Part shown: positions 44,968 through 57,016 of the stretch, piece after piece
Layout of the letters: each line of letters starts with the position of its first letter
Position numbering within the stretch: position 1 is the stretch's first letter
Origin: Ryuthela nishihirai
Lineage: Eukaryota; Arthropoda; Arachnida; Araneae; Heptathelidae
Direction: 5' to 3'
NCBI GenBank assembly: GCA_038380435.1
Contig: JAWZYU010000019.1
Location: 16,579,801 to 16,643,800, forward strand
DNA: 64,000 nt
The notes under the pieces: generated by a model
The model's input: only the letters and a program-made list of their open reading frames with translations
Told to the model about the DNA's origin: nothing
The model's database searches: none
Made by a program: the position numbers and the translations under genes

Positions 44968-47235
44968 AAAAACACTACAGTGTTCAAAAAGTATCAAATG
45001 ACATTTCATAAACAAAAAGTTTTAAATTCTATTGTAATATGTTGCTACTGCAATTTTATTTTGATATATTGTCAAGTATAGGAGCAGTCCTAGCATAGGT
45101 TATATACGCATATTGTTGTGTGACATCTTTATGCAATATGTAAACACATCATAGATATGGAATATCACAGCATTGGTTATGATGACAATTTGTTTAGTTA
45201 TTGTAGTTAATTTTTACCTTTTTGTATTAAAATTTGAAAATACTCATTTTCAGAGAGTTAATGTAACATACAATATTGATTCCATAGAGATACATATCTC
45301 TATGGAATCTAAAGAATTTCTGAAACACTGATCTATAGCATAATTTCTAAAAAAATGTTTACTAGAGGAATGAAACAATGTTGAAAAATAAATATTGCCT
45401 AATTTAATAGCTAATCATTTGTAAAGTGAATATCATGTATGTATTTGTGTGATTAACAAATAGTTTATTTGAATGTGGATTAAGAGAAGTCTATTTTTTT
45501 AACTTTGTTGAGGCATTTAGTTTCTTGTTTGCTCCTTAATACTGCGAATATAAAATATTTTATTATAAAGTTTAATACATTAAATTATTTTTTGAAATAA
45601 AGTGAATTATGAATAGGAATATGTGACAATTTGGTTTTTACATGTGTTATACAATATACTATAATTGCAGTCTTTCCAACATTACATTGGTTATACTTAA
45701 TTATAATTGTTTAAAACAAGTTATAAATTGTATCTAAAGTCAGATAATTAGAATTCACTACTCTAGATAGAGTGTAGTGTATGACAATCAAATCTTCCAA
45801 TTTTTTTAATATCACAAAAAAAAAATAGCTCGATTATAATTACTTTCCAAAAATATTCAAATTCTTTTTAAACATTAAACATCATCAAAAATGAGCTTTT
45901 ATTCTATCATTTGAAAACTGCCAGATAATAGTAATGTTTTTAATTCTCCTAAAGCATTAGTGGTTGTCTTTTTCTTTTCTGTTTATTCCTAAACTGATGT
46001 GTAAAAATAGTTCCTTTCTCTCCACCAAAAGACCCTTTTTGATAATGTAAATCAGTAAATATTGAATTTTGATTTCCCATTTAAAATTCTAAAATTAGAC
46101 CTATGAAGGACAACACTTTTTGAAACAGTGCATATTGCTAAACATTGAAATTGAGCTCCACAGTTGAAAACTACCAAAACTAAATAAATACATAAAAGTG
46201 TAGCTAAAAGCAAGTGCAGAAGTACTGAATATCTTATAGCTGTCTTGAATGTACTATATCATAGCCTTTGCTATAGAGTCTTCACTTGTATGGTATTCAT
46301 GTTTGTGTTTTAGTAAGTAAATAAAACTGCATTTTCATATAATATTTTTACAACATTTTAGGCGATAAGGTATTAAGTTCTTTAAATAAGCAGTATTCAA
46401 TTTATATATATATATGTGTGTTTGTGTATTGTAAAACATCTGGCAATAATTCCAAAGCTCTGGGATACTGGATTTGGGACTTTGTGCTGTACCACCAAAA
46501 ACTTTTAGTTGCTCTTTTAATGAAAATGTATCAGCTGTGTAGCACTTGTATAATGTCAATTATTTTATATTTGTAGAGGTTGTTACACACTTGCAATGAT
46601 GGCTTGACACTGACATTGTCATAGAAATGGTTCTAGAAATGGTTTAGTTCAAATTAGTAACTAAGAAAATTTTAACTATATTTTTGTTTTAAACAAAGTA
46701 ATCCTGTGAACATCCATTTTATTGTACATAAAATTGTAGACTTTGATAATGTATACAGGGCCAGATCTAGGGGGGGGGGGGGGAATGCCACCCTCTCCTT
46801 TTTTGGAAATGCTAGTAAGAGTAATGGAGGCAAAAATTATTAAACTTATGCATATTTCATGCATTTTTTCGATAAATACTTTAAAGACAAACAATTTCCT
46901 AAAACAGAGGGGCAAATGTTATATTGCAGTAGAAATTCAGTCTCTTCCCTTCTCCCCTTTGTTACCTAGATTGTGTATATAAGTTTTTTTTTTAAGATTG
47001 AATGTGTTTACGTGTAAACATCTGCAACATTTTATATCAAATTTTTTTGCCAATTAATGTTGTTTTTAATTTATTTCCTAATTTAGCAAAGATATTTTAA
47101 ACATTGAAAAGACTTTTGTACTCTAAGAAGACTAATAAAATTTTAATAGCATTTTAATACTTTAAAGCATGCATGTTTTATTATAAATATTTTTATATCC
47201 ACATAAATTCATTGGTTTTTGTGAAATATTTTAGC
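44968..47235. other. AT-rich spacer with hairpin and homopolymer
   Basis: A perfect hairpin with 15-bp arms is at 45278-45309 (GATTCCATAGAGATA, loop CA). A run of 14 G at 46770-46783 follows a GGGCCAGATCTA motif. No gene found. Confidence 0.45.
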
Positions 47236-47345
47236 CACTATAAGTTTAATCGTTTACAATACTCTGGTATGTTTCTGGAGAGATGCAGGTTCAAGTTCCG
47301 TATGTCGGCAAAAGTTTTTCCACAAAATATTTATTGATATATTGA
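47236..47345 (+). mobile_element. SINE-3 copy (tRNA-derived, decayed)
   Basis: Contains ACTCTGGTATGTTTCTGGAG, AGATGCAGGTTCAAGTTCC (box B-like) and the TTTTTCCACAAAATATTTAT block that follows the head in the copy at 47560. Confidence 0.55.
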
Positions 47346-47559
47346 CATTAAAATGTCACCCAGATAATGCTGTGATTGCCACTTATGTTTAAATCATTAA
47401 TAATACTAAATAACATGAAGAGACTTTATTATTTCCGTCTCACTCAGCACAATATAAAAAGGAATTGTTGCCACCTGTTGATCGTAGATGGTGCCAATGG
47501 TTGGCGCCGAAAATCATCAGTGAAAGATTTAAAGTCTTAAATTAGTGGAAAAAAGATGA

Positions 47560-47635
47560 GCCAGCATTAGTTCGATCAGTAAGAATACTCTGGCATGTTT
47601 CTGGAGAGATGCGGGATCAAATCCCATATGTCGGC
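47560..47635 (+). mobile_element. SINE-3 tRNA-like head
   Basis: A 76-base tRNA-shaped segment: 5' GCCAGCA pairs imperfectly with 3' TGTCGGC, an A-box-like TAGTTCGATCAGTAAG, and box B GGGATCAAATCCC. The same 3' block as the copy 320 bp earlier follows. It is a SINE or tRNA pseudogene rather than a functional tRNA because of stem mismatches. Confidence 0.55.
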
Positions 47636-47679
47636 AAAATTTTTTCCACAAAATATTTATTGATATATTGATAACAATG

Positions 47680-48955
47680 GGTATAGAGGAAAAATTGTCT
47701 TGATCCCTGTGAGATCCTAACTCACATTCTCCTCTTCACATCCTGGTATTATAAATTTTGAAAGTAGGCATTTTTAGAAGTTTTATTTATTAAAATGAAA
47801 ACAATAGCGTGTTTGATATTACTCATCAGAATGATTCTGGGGTTCTGTTATTCTAACTGCTACCTTTATTTTTATTGCTTGCACACAGATTTCTCTTGGA
47901 ACTGAATAAACAAATGCTTATTTAGAGCTTTAAATTATAAGGGGGAAAATTTACAGTGGTTAGCACTCTTAAGAAAAAAAAATTGAGGCATTATATATAT
48001 GGACTCAAAAGCATTTTTTAAAAAATACATTCAAAGATTTAACATGTTTACATAAGTAAAATTGTATGTTAAACTGGTTTTCAAAATTATATTTTTCTGG
48101 AAAAGATAAAAAGTATAGTACCCTTGAACATAGTTATTATCATTTGTTGTGACAATAATTGCCACCATCAATTTTTTAAATTTATGCAATAATAATATTT
48201 TGATTGTCAGATAAGAATTTATATCATACAATTCAATTATATGAATATTCTTGTAATATTCATCTCCATAACTTATTCTGTTGTCACTGAAATGGTTTTA
48301 AAAACAAAGAAGATATGTTTTCCAATGTTCAATAGAAAATGATGAAAACTGTTAATTATTTTAAAGAGATTTCATTGATAAAATGCTACCATATCTCATA
48401 TAAAACTATCACCTTAAATACCTCCTTAATTTTGTGAAATAGAGTTGTAGCTACTGGAAACTCATTGTAATTATTGTGCTTTTTTTTCATTGAAGAAACC
48501 TTCAACATTTTGAGGTCTGTGCTCTAAAACAGTGCATGGTGTCTAATCATGGTAGCATTTTGCTATCATGTTTAAAAACAGGCACCCCATATACAACTTG
48601 CATGCATTTACTAGACTTAACATTTCTTACTGATTTCAAGCAAATTGCTTGATTTCTTCACTTCACTACTAAATCTATATAAAACTACTTCACTACATAA
48701 AAGTCAGGATCTACGATGACTCCTTGACCAGATATCTCAATCTTTATAAACTCATGTTCATTAACCAAAAAAAAAATAATAATAATTACCGGTTTCTGTC
48801 ATTTGCCGAAAACAGATATTATTTTTGTTTTCAAAACCATTTTATTGACAACAGAACAAGTTACAGATCTCAATTATAAAGTAGTATTACCTTATAGAAG
48901 TGAATGTTACAAGCATAGTCATATAATTGCTTTTTCATAGAATTCATTTTTAAAA
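47680..48955. other. AT-rich spacer
   Basis: No gene recognised. Confidence 0.4.
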
Positions 48956-48959
48956 ATCA

Positions 48960-49374
48960 ATCCAAAGTGAATGCACAGTATTTTCTGTTAAGATATACAT
49001 CAGACATTAATTAATAGATTTGCGCTACCATTGTACCACGAGTCGGACAATGAAATTTTTCAGAATAAGATCTTATAAATCTTTACTGAGACGTGGCTGA
49101 GACAGCGCCATCTATACTCAAAGAATCTATTACTTAATGTTTGATGCCTATCTCAACAGGGAATACTGTGCATTCACTTTGGATTGTTTTTTAATTATAT
49201 ATTAACACTTTAGCAACCTTCTCATTAACATCTGATAATCAATAGCAACGACTGAAAAAGTTGCATCTCCTTGAGTATAGATGGCACTGTCTCAGCCACG
49301 TCTCAGTAACGAAGATTTATAAGGTCTTATTCTGAAAAATTTCATTGTCCGACTCGTGGTACAATTGTAGCGCA
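48960..49374. repeat. Two interleaved inverted repeats
   Basis: A (48960-49020) is the reverse complement of A' (49124-49187), and B (49021-49122) of B' (49270-49374), in the order A-B-A'-B'. Mismatches are few in both. The right end of B' overlaps the A-box half of a SINE-3 tRNA-like head. Confidence 0.75.
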
Positions 49375-49460
49375 CTCTGGCATGAATCTGGAGAGATGCG
49401 GGTTCGATTCCCACCGTGTCAGCGATGAAATTTTTTCAAAATCTATTAATTAATGTTTGA
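49348..49460 (+). mobile_element. SINE-3 head (best copy)
   Basis: GTGGTACAATTGTAGCGCAC (A box), ACTCTGGCATGAATCTGGAG, and GCGGGTTCGATTCCC (box B) have the spacing of a tRNA. It is followed by the AAATCTATTAATTAATG block that is also part of the A repeat. Confidence 0.6.
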
Positions 49461-50108
49461 ATTCATTTTTTAAGATAATGCTAAAAAAAAAAGTCACTAT
49501 AGACAAAGAACAAAAAGAAATTTCTTTGATATTTGGGTACAACATAGTCAAAGTGGGATGAAATGTCATTGCCAAAAAAACGTAATGGGTGAAACATAAT
49601 AAAGATGAAGCATTGCAGGACAAAATATACACCCCCTATTTGTTTTACCTTTCCATCTTACTCTACAGGCAATACTCAGTAAAAGTTAATGACTGAATGA
49701 AATATTTGCACAGTAAAACAATTCAATAGCAATATCTAAATGTATGTACCCTATAATTTTAATCTGCTATAAATCACTTGTTTAATAAGATAGCTCACAA
49801 TTTCCAGGAATGTGTCCAGAGAGAAATGTTTCCACAAAAGTCCAGAAAGTGTTCAAATATATCAAATCGTGACAAATAGGAAGAATCCATTTTATCATAG
49901 AAACTACACTCATGTCACTTTTAGTTCATGAATTTACAATAATATTCACAAAAGTATTTAAATATAAAATATTTTTCATGACATAAGTTAAAATATACCT
50001 TAAAAATCATAAACATATCTTTCCATTAAGATATTAAAGCCTGTTTTATTAACTTCATATATGACCATCGTAAACAGTACAAGTAGTTATACTGGTGCTA
50101 CATGTAAT
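49461..50108. other. AT-rich spacer
   Basis: No gene recognised. Confidence 0.4.
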
Positions 50109-50119
50109 CTAATAACACA

Positions 50120-50500
50120 ACAGAGTGGGGGTGGCTCAGTCGGTAGCGTGCCAGGCTCATAATCTGCAGTTCCCAGGTTTGAGTCCCATCTGGGTCAGCG
50201 TTGAGATTTATCTCCTCAAAATTCCACACCCTGCCCATGGTCAGTAGCGGACACCGATGGGCTTGAAAAGGCCACCGTCCATCGGATGGGACGTTAAACC
50301 ATAGCCCCGTATGTGAGAAAGCCATATCCTGTGCACGTTAAAGAACACACTGGATGGCCTTGACGGGAGACTACCATTTGTCTCCCAACAGCTGTTCCAG
50401 TGGGTCCCCTCCCCCAACCTTCTCTGAGCCTTTGGGGTCCTTGTGACATTTATCCCATGGTGTTCAAAAAAGTGTCGCTCTGAGGTAAAACAACCCAACC
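50120..50500 (+). mobile_element. SINE-1, complete, tRNA-Met-like head
   Basis: Flanked by an 11-bp target duplication CTAATAACACA (50109-50119 and 50501-50511). The head reads GGCTCAGTCGGTAGCG (A box), CCAGGCTCATAATCTG (CAT anticodon position, so Met-like) and GGTTTGAGTCCC (B box). The middle has GGGACGTTAAACC and GTGCACGTTAAAGAACAC; the end has GAGGTAAAACAACCCAA. About 380 bp, transcribed by RNA polymerase III if active. Confidence 0.92.
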
Positions 50501-50511
50501 CTAATAACACA

Positions 50512-52729
50512 TAAACAATTTCAAGGTTAATATTTGTTATTTTTTACATTATTCAGTGTGTTCAGTTATGTCTTTTATCATATATTTTCTTATTTTGCAA
50601 TTTTGACCTTTGGCACGGTAATTTTTGTTCTTTTTTTTTTACATGACTTGTGGAATGCCTTGGCATAATTATATTTGCCAGTTTTTTGGTTAATGTAAAA
50701 GTTCCATATTGTTGGATATTATATTTTAGTTTTTATCATTGTAGAAGCTCATTTTAATTTTTATTAATTAGTAGAATATTTTTTAAGGTTGTTAAAATAC
50801 TTTTAATAATAACTGTTTCCTTGCATTGCATTTTTTTTCTTGTGTCATTTACAGTTTGTTTTGTTTGCAGTATGTTGGATATTTATGCTGCATATTTTAC
50901 ACAGTTGAAATTTTGTTAGTCTGAAGAGCAAATTATTAGTAATTAAATTTTATACAATTGTTTTTAATTTGTTGTATTTATGTCAAAACATTTGACATTA
51001 GGTGTTTTACTGATTATCTCCACTTTTAAAGAATTTAAAAATTGATATAAAGAAAAGGTTATAATGTTTTGAAATCAATATTCTGATTTTCACTGATATA
51101 AATTTAAGTGCTAAATGTTTCATTTAAATTCATTAAAGTTTTAATTAAGTTGTGTCAATATCTGTATTTACATTTTTACATTGTGCATCATGTCTTTAGA
51201 TTTTGTAAAACTAGGTGGAAATGTCTTCAGCTATTGTCGGAAAATGTGTTATAAATAGATGATATCAATCAGTGTCATTTCTACATTGATTCTTAATGTA
51301 TATAATGAATAACATTTTGTGAAATTTGAATATTTATATCATTCTACATTGATTGGTTAATTGCCTTGGTACTTCCTAATAATTAAACTGTGGAATACTT
51401 ATATGGATTATATGAGGACAATAAATTTAACTAGACATAAGAAACATAGACCCAATCTTGTATTTACTCTAGAGTAATAATATTCTATAAGCCTTCCACT
51501 TTAAAAATATCATTATGGTTTTGGGATGTTGAAATTATGGTTTCCTGTAACCAAATAAGTTCTTGGATTGTTTTTTGAACCTATTAGTACATTATTTTAA
51601 GGATTCTAAATTTATGTTTTGCACATATATTAAAGTTATCATTTACATTTAATGTGAATCATTAAGTTTAGTTTTCTCTATACACAAATTTTGTATCTCT
51701 GAAAAATAGTTTGTTTTTTCAATTACAAGTTCACAACAAACTTTAAATTTTTATATCTCCTTTTCGATTCTGATTATCTCATACCCTTAATAATTTCACC
51801 CAGAATACAAATTTTCTGGGTAAAAATTTACCAAATAAAATATTTAACATTGTTAAATACATTGCTATTAATTTTATTTTTAATTAAACCATTGAAAACA
51901 ATAGTGATGCCTACTTATTCTCACTATTTTGTTCATCTTATCTTTAGTATTTTATTGTACAGATTACACATCTTTTAGTGTATATGTATAAATGAAAATA
52001 GATGAAAACATCTTAATAGTGTTAATTTAAATCTGCATGTGAGTTCTTGCAATAATACCATTTTTCTCAAAATCATTATTTATGACATATCATGCTTGCA
52101 TTCAAAAGCTCAATTAAAGCTTGTAAGGATCTTTCAAGTTTACTGAAATCAAAACATAATCCATTAAATTCACAGTAGCAATGTTCCTTGAACTCTGAGT
52201 GGTGGTTATTTTTTTACTGTGCAACGTGCCAGTTTACAAAGACTGCACAACAATTGCCCTTTGCACTGCATTGTATGTCTTCATCCTTATAACACTACCA
52301 CAATTAAAACAATTTGTTTTATGTTGTTTTAATTGAATTTACAATAAAATACTCAAACAGTGGATATAAGCAGTAAAATAAATGCTATAATTCAATCAGA
52401 ACATCACTGATTACATTGCAACATTAACATGAATTCCTATTATATTGCAGTTTATAAAGGCATAGTTAAGTAATTACCCATAGTCTTACAGACTAATATA
52501 AACAAGTTCAATTTATGTCTGCACAAAATACTCTTTACACTGAGTATATTGTAAATATATTAATTTTAGCAAAGTTTATGTGAGTTTTGCTATGCTTAAT
52601 GAAGATTTTAATCGATGCAGATCAACTACAAAGAGTTAAAGAGGTTAATATAATAAACTATATTTATGTGAATGCTTCCTTACACATGATATATGACCAC
52701 ATTAACAATATATGGTATATATACACAAT
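50512..52729. other. AT-rich spacer
   Basis: More than 2 kb without a supported gene, RNA or named repeat. Confidence 0.45.
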
Positions 52730-53700
52730 GTACAGTGGTGTCCAGAATATGCACTAGGCTGACCATAGGTCTGGTGGGTATATTCTACTTTTCCTGAAGA
52801 GATTGTAGCTCATGGAGGGTTCTTGGAGATTGACAGCATCCATCATATCTCCCCAGTGTATAGCACACATGTACTATACAGGGTGATTCAAAACTTATCG
52901 TTCAAATTTCATGGGGAGGTAGGGAATACGTCAGGAAACCGATTTCACATAGGAAAGTATGTCCGCAAACGTCATCTACATGAATAAAATGGACAAGTAA
53001 AATGAACACAAGGAAACAGTACAGTTAAGTGGTAACGAATGTGACTTTTATTCCAACAAGGTAAAGTACAGGTTCACAGTAGGTGCTCAAAATTGCGACC
53101 ATTTACACAGACACAGGATTCACAGCGCCATTGCATTGACCGCCGAACATTTTCAAAAACGCCTGGCATATCACGGACAATGCCTGCGGTGGCCACTATT
53201 CGTGCAACAAGGTCCATTTCACTGTCGACGGGGGTCTTGTACACATGGTATTTCATGGCCCACCACAAAAAGAAATCCATGGGCGATAAATCAGGTGACC
53301 TGGGTGGCCAAGCAATCGCTGATGACAGCGGGAGTGGTCGGGCGAGCTGTACACTGGTTGGGTACACACAGCGCCCTCTACATACGCATGCGTACATTTG
53401 CGGACATACTTTCCTATGTGAAATCGGTTTCCTGACGTATTCCCTACCTCCCCACGAAATTTGAACGATAAGTTTTGAATCGCCCTGTAGAGCTCAGGTC
53501 TGGAGAACGATCTTGGCCACTCTGCTGAATATCCTCACTTTCAACGAATTTATTAGCTGTATGAGGGCAGGCATTAACTTCCATTCAAATTAAACTGGGG
53601 GCTAACAGCACCACCTGAAAAGCCTCGCATAGGTCTGAAGGATACTGTCCCTCTACTTCAGACTAATCAGAGTCCTGCTGTGAGTGTTGATGGGGGGTGT
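52730..53700 (-). mobile_element. Old Tc1-like remnant hosting a younger element
   Basis: On the - strand, sequence right of 53488 ends in SGQDRSPDLSS, and sequence left of 52878 continues with HVCYTLGR and TLHELQSLQEKW. Together these match the RSPDLSPIEHVWxxLGR block of Tc1-type transposases split by the 609-bp element. Confidence 0.6.
52879..53487 (-). mobile_element. Mariner-like non-autonomous element with ~91-bp inverted repeats
   Basis: CAGGG(T/C)GATTCAAAACTTAT starts both ends; arms 52879-52969 and 53397-53487 differ at about two positions. TA flanks both sides. The interior keeps a transposase C-terminus (53074-53397, - strand: WPPRSPDLSPMDFFLWWAMK), i.e. the DFFLW-type last catalytic motif, but the N-terminal two-thirds are deleted. 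The near-perfect arms suggest recent activity with a transposase supplied elsewhere. Confidence 0.85.
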
Positions 53701-54035
53701 ATTGATTGGGAAAAAATACATTGAATAATATCAGGTGTACCAAAAAATCTTGTTTTTTCCCTTAACAAAATATAATCTTTTTTTTATGTTTTCTTTCGTT
53801 TTCAGAAGCATATCGCTTATTTTTATTTTTTGATGGTTGTATTGTGGTATGATGAATGCATGATTACTTTATTTACAACTGTGCTCATTAAGCACAAGAA
53901 TGGATAAAATTAAACTTTTAGTTATATTACAATATAATATTTGTTAAAAAAAATAAGGTCAAAACTTTTCAATAAAATCATACTTTGTAGAAAACCCAGC
54001 ACCCAAAATTTAGTTAGGTAACATTAAATTTGAAG

Positions 54036-54237
54036 TATAGGTATTGTTCCATGGCAGAGTGTTTAGCGTGCTTGACTGCTGAACAAAGGGACTGGGGTTT
54101 GAGCATGAATATTTGTATTGTTTTTCTGCTGAGGTCACACCATCTTCAGAAGCCTTCTACTGTGGTTTATAAACTGCGACTCTTGTCAGACCTATGTGGC
54201 AAGCAGCTGCTTGAAAGATGTATTTATTTTTAATATA
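54036..54237 (+). mobile_element. SINE-2, decayed copy
   Basis: TGGCAGAGTGTTTAGCGTGC (A box, mutated), GGGGTTTGAGCATG (B box, mutated), TTTTTCTGCTGAGGTCACAC and GTGGCAAGCAGCTGCTTGAA with a TTTATTTTTAATA tail. Confidence 0.8.
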
Positions 54238-54239
54238 TA

Positions 54240-56340
54240 TAATTAAGTAATATTATGCAAACCTTGACTTCTCAGATACATAAATTAATGACATGCTTCA
54301 TAGGGAAAAATGAAACTATCTGTCAACATCAGAACTCAATTAGTGAAGCTGGAAGTGTGTGATGAGTAAACATTTATACAGCATTGAAAGTGAATTATAT
54401 TTTGCTAGAAATTGAATTCCCTTCCATTAGATTTGAAGCATGATTCTTTAAGTATTAACCAACTTTCTTTTCATGTAATTGGCACATTCAGTGCAAATCC
54501 AGTTACCTTACTATTAATGTGTTACATAATTTATTGAAGAGTTTTACTGTAGTTGAAATGATGGGGTCTAAAATTCGTTCACAAATCAAGAATAGTTTTA
54601 AAGCATTAAAGAATATTTTTGAAGCCCATGTCATACTAAGCCACCATCTCTATTGAGCTTAGTAGGGTCTGTAACTTCTCAGTATAACCCACGGATAACA
54701 TCAGTACTTCCATTGTTAGATAATTATTAAATGTCATACTTTAATAAGGATCAATGGCTTCCAATGTTTTAATAAGAACAATGGAAGCACTGATGGATAA
54801 CATCAGTTGTTCCATTGTTATGATAATTATTAAATGTAAATCTTAGTCAAATAATAGCAATGCACCTTTTGTCAAAGAGAAAAGAAAATAATTTGTTTGA
54901 GAAACAGTCTTGTCAAATGTTCAGCAACAACCATCATGTATTTTTGTTATTTTTTATTATACTACCGTAAGACACACAAACTAATAAATTGTTCCTAGTT
55001 TCTCCAGGTTTCTCATGAAAGAAAACCCCAATGACCAGAAGTTAGTTTCTCTGATCACTGTGGCAAATAGAGTTGAAACACAACACAAAGAGTATGCCTG
55101 CTAGTACAGGAGCTGAAGCTAAGCTTTTCCAACCTTAGGATCATCACATATTTCCAATGGGGTCTTGTTGGAAATGTTTGAAAGAATCTTGTTTCTTGGC
55201 AAAGTTCCTATTGCATAAAATTCTACATTATAGGACAGTGGATGTTTTTTCTTTATATGATTAAAACCTATTTACACAGAAATTACAGAATTCTCAACAC
55301 TTGGCAAAAATAGGATGACAAAAGTTAGATAGATGGTATGTTACTATGCCTAAAACTAAAGGTGATCAATAATTGCTCATTTGTAACGAGAAAACAATTT
55401 TGTTACTAATGGTCTCGTAATATTTGAAGCTGAATTAAATAGTGGAGACTATCATAGTGAAAATGAATTAGTTGAATTTTCTAAAATGACTGGTTCATGA
55501 CAGTCTCAGGAAAAGATGTTGGTGTCAGAATCTGAAAAAGAAAGACTACTGTTAATCACTAAGTCAATAAACGTTGTTGTCTTTAGGGATGTTTCCTTAA
55601 AGAAACAATCTTTGGAAAGATAAAATTTCAAAAACAAGTTCATCAAGGGACACACTTCTGAAAAAAATGACTAATTGCCAGTCACAAAATGATAGAACTG
55701 TAGCAATATCCATAGAATGCGTGAAAAATTATGTAATGTTATTTATCCTGTTTTTACTGTATTGTTATTATTATGAGGAACCAAAAATATGTGTTCTTAG
55801 ACCATTTTTGACAGGTTATACAAATCAGTAGTGTCAGCTCGTAAAAGTTTTATATTTTATTCACACACTTTGTTTAATGGATCTCAAAGTAAGCAAGTTA
55901 AATTGCTTGCTGCGAGCTTAATAAACCATAGTATCCTAGTCTGAAAAGGATGATTTTGAACCCACCCTTTGTTAAACTCATGTGAAGAAATAAATAATTC
56001 CAAACATGGTCTAAAACATGTAAATTATTATGATATTCCTAAGCTATTCATGTACTTAATTTTGTGTATAATTTTTTTGTTCAGATAAGCTGATCCAAAT
56101 GAAACAGGTTAGTCACAGACTTTGTTCATTTACTATTGATTAGCATCCCAGAAAAGAGTAATAAATACTATTTTTGCTATTACATTTTCCTAAATCTACA
56201 TGCCGATACACTATAAATCCATTCTTAAGTCAAGGTTACAAATGTACAGGTAATCTATTTTGATATGGATAAAATGAAAATGTCGTGAAACTGTTGCCTT
56301 TAATAACTCAATATTTAGTATACGTTTCTAACAAAAATGG
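54240..56340. other. AT-rich spacer with a short tandem duplication
   Basis: Segments 54696-54735 and 54797-54838 are near-identical direct copies (GATAATTATTAAATGT end). Short coding-looking stretches near 55620-55830 are not recognisable. No gene supported. Confidence 0.4.
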
Positions 56341-56371
56341 GAGATTGTAATTTGGATCATCTGAGCTCAAC

Positions 56372-56640
56372 GTGGATGATGCCAAATTTCCCCGCATCAT
56401 TCAAGATCTCCAGTGTTACTGGAAAGCTGTAGCAATCTTTGCCTTCAGGTCATCATTGTTGTTGAATGTAAACAATGTTCTTCACAAACCCCCACAAAAA
56501 AAAATTTTTTTAGGACACTCTTTCAAGTTTGCAGTTAACATGGAGGTTTTCAGTGCCCCATATTATGAGATTATGGGATATTCATCCTTCCACTGTCATG
56601 AAATGTACCTCATCTGTGAAGAGCCATCTGCTTAAAAAGT
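56372..56640 (-). pseudogene. Possible decayed mariner-type transposase fragment
   Basis: The - strand reads FTDEVHFMTVEGYPIIS (one shift), then YGALKTSMLTANLKECPKKI and LFTFNNNDDLKAKI, resembling the SDEVHF-WGTENPH-SPKVNVF pattern of some arthropod mariner-type transposases. Very degraded; low certainty. Confidence 0.35.
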
Positions 56641-57010
56641 CCTCCACTCACATACGATGTATATGAATGTAAACACAATTGGAAGTAAATATAAAAGTAG
56701 TGCTAGATGATGTGCTGGCAAATCATGTTAGCATCTCCCATTTTATCTCAGCATCTTCCCATTCCCTTAATTTTTAGGACTCCAAGGCGGCAACTCTGAT
56801 TTTAAAGGATATAGATTGGGAGCAAGGTAGCTTCAGTTACCAGCTAGTCAGACTGTTGCCCGTGGCGCCAAGTGCTAAAAAAATGGAAAAAAAAGTTTTG
56901 CTTTCTTTTTATATTTCTGTTGTTAACGTAAACGCACTTAGTCAGAATTTGCATAATTGGATGTGAATTTATAATTTTTTACAACGTAAGGTATTGCTGA
57001 AAGTACACTT
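56641..57010. other. AT-rich spacer
   Basis: No gene recognised. Confidence 0.4.
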
Positions 57011-57016
57011 TGTAAG

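Noticed and set aside
47560..47635. Functional tRNA gene
   Set aside because: Mismatches in the acceptor stem, a poor box B and a shared 3' block with a copy 320 bp away indicate a SINE.
49348..49430. Functional tRNA gene
   Set aside because: Box A and B spacing is right but the acceptor stem does not pair well and the same head recurs with repeat body sequence, so it is a SINE head.
55620..55830. Possible PiggyBac-derived protein fragment
   Set aside because: No motif was recognisable with confidence and the frame is short and AT-rich.
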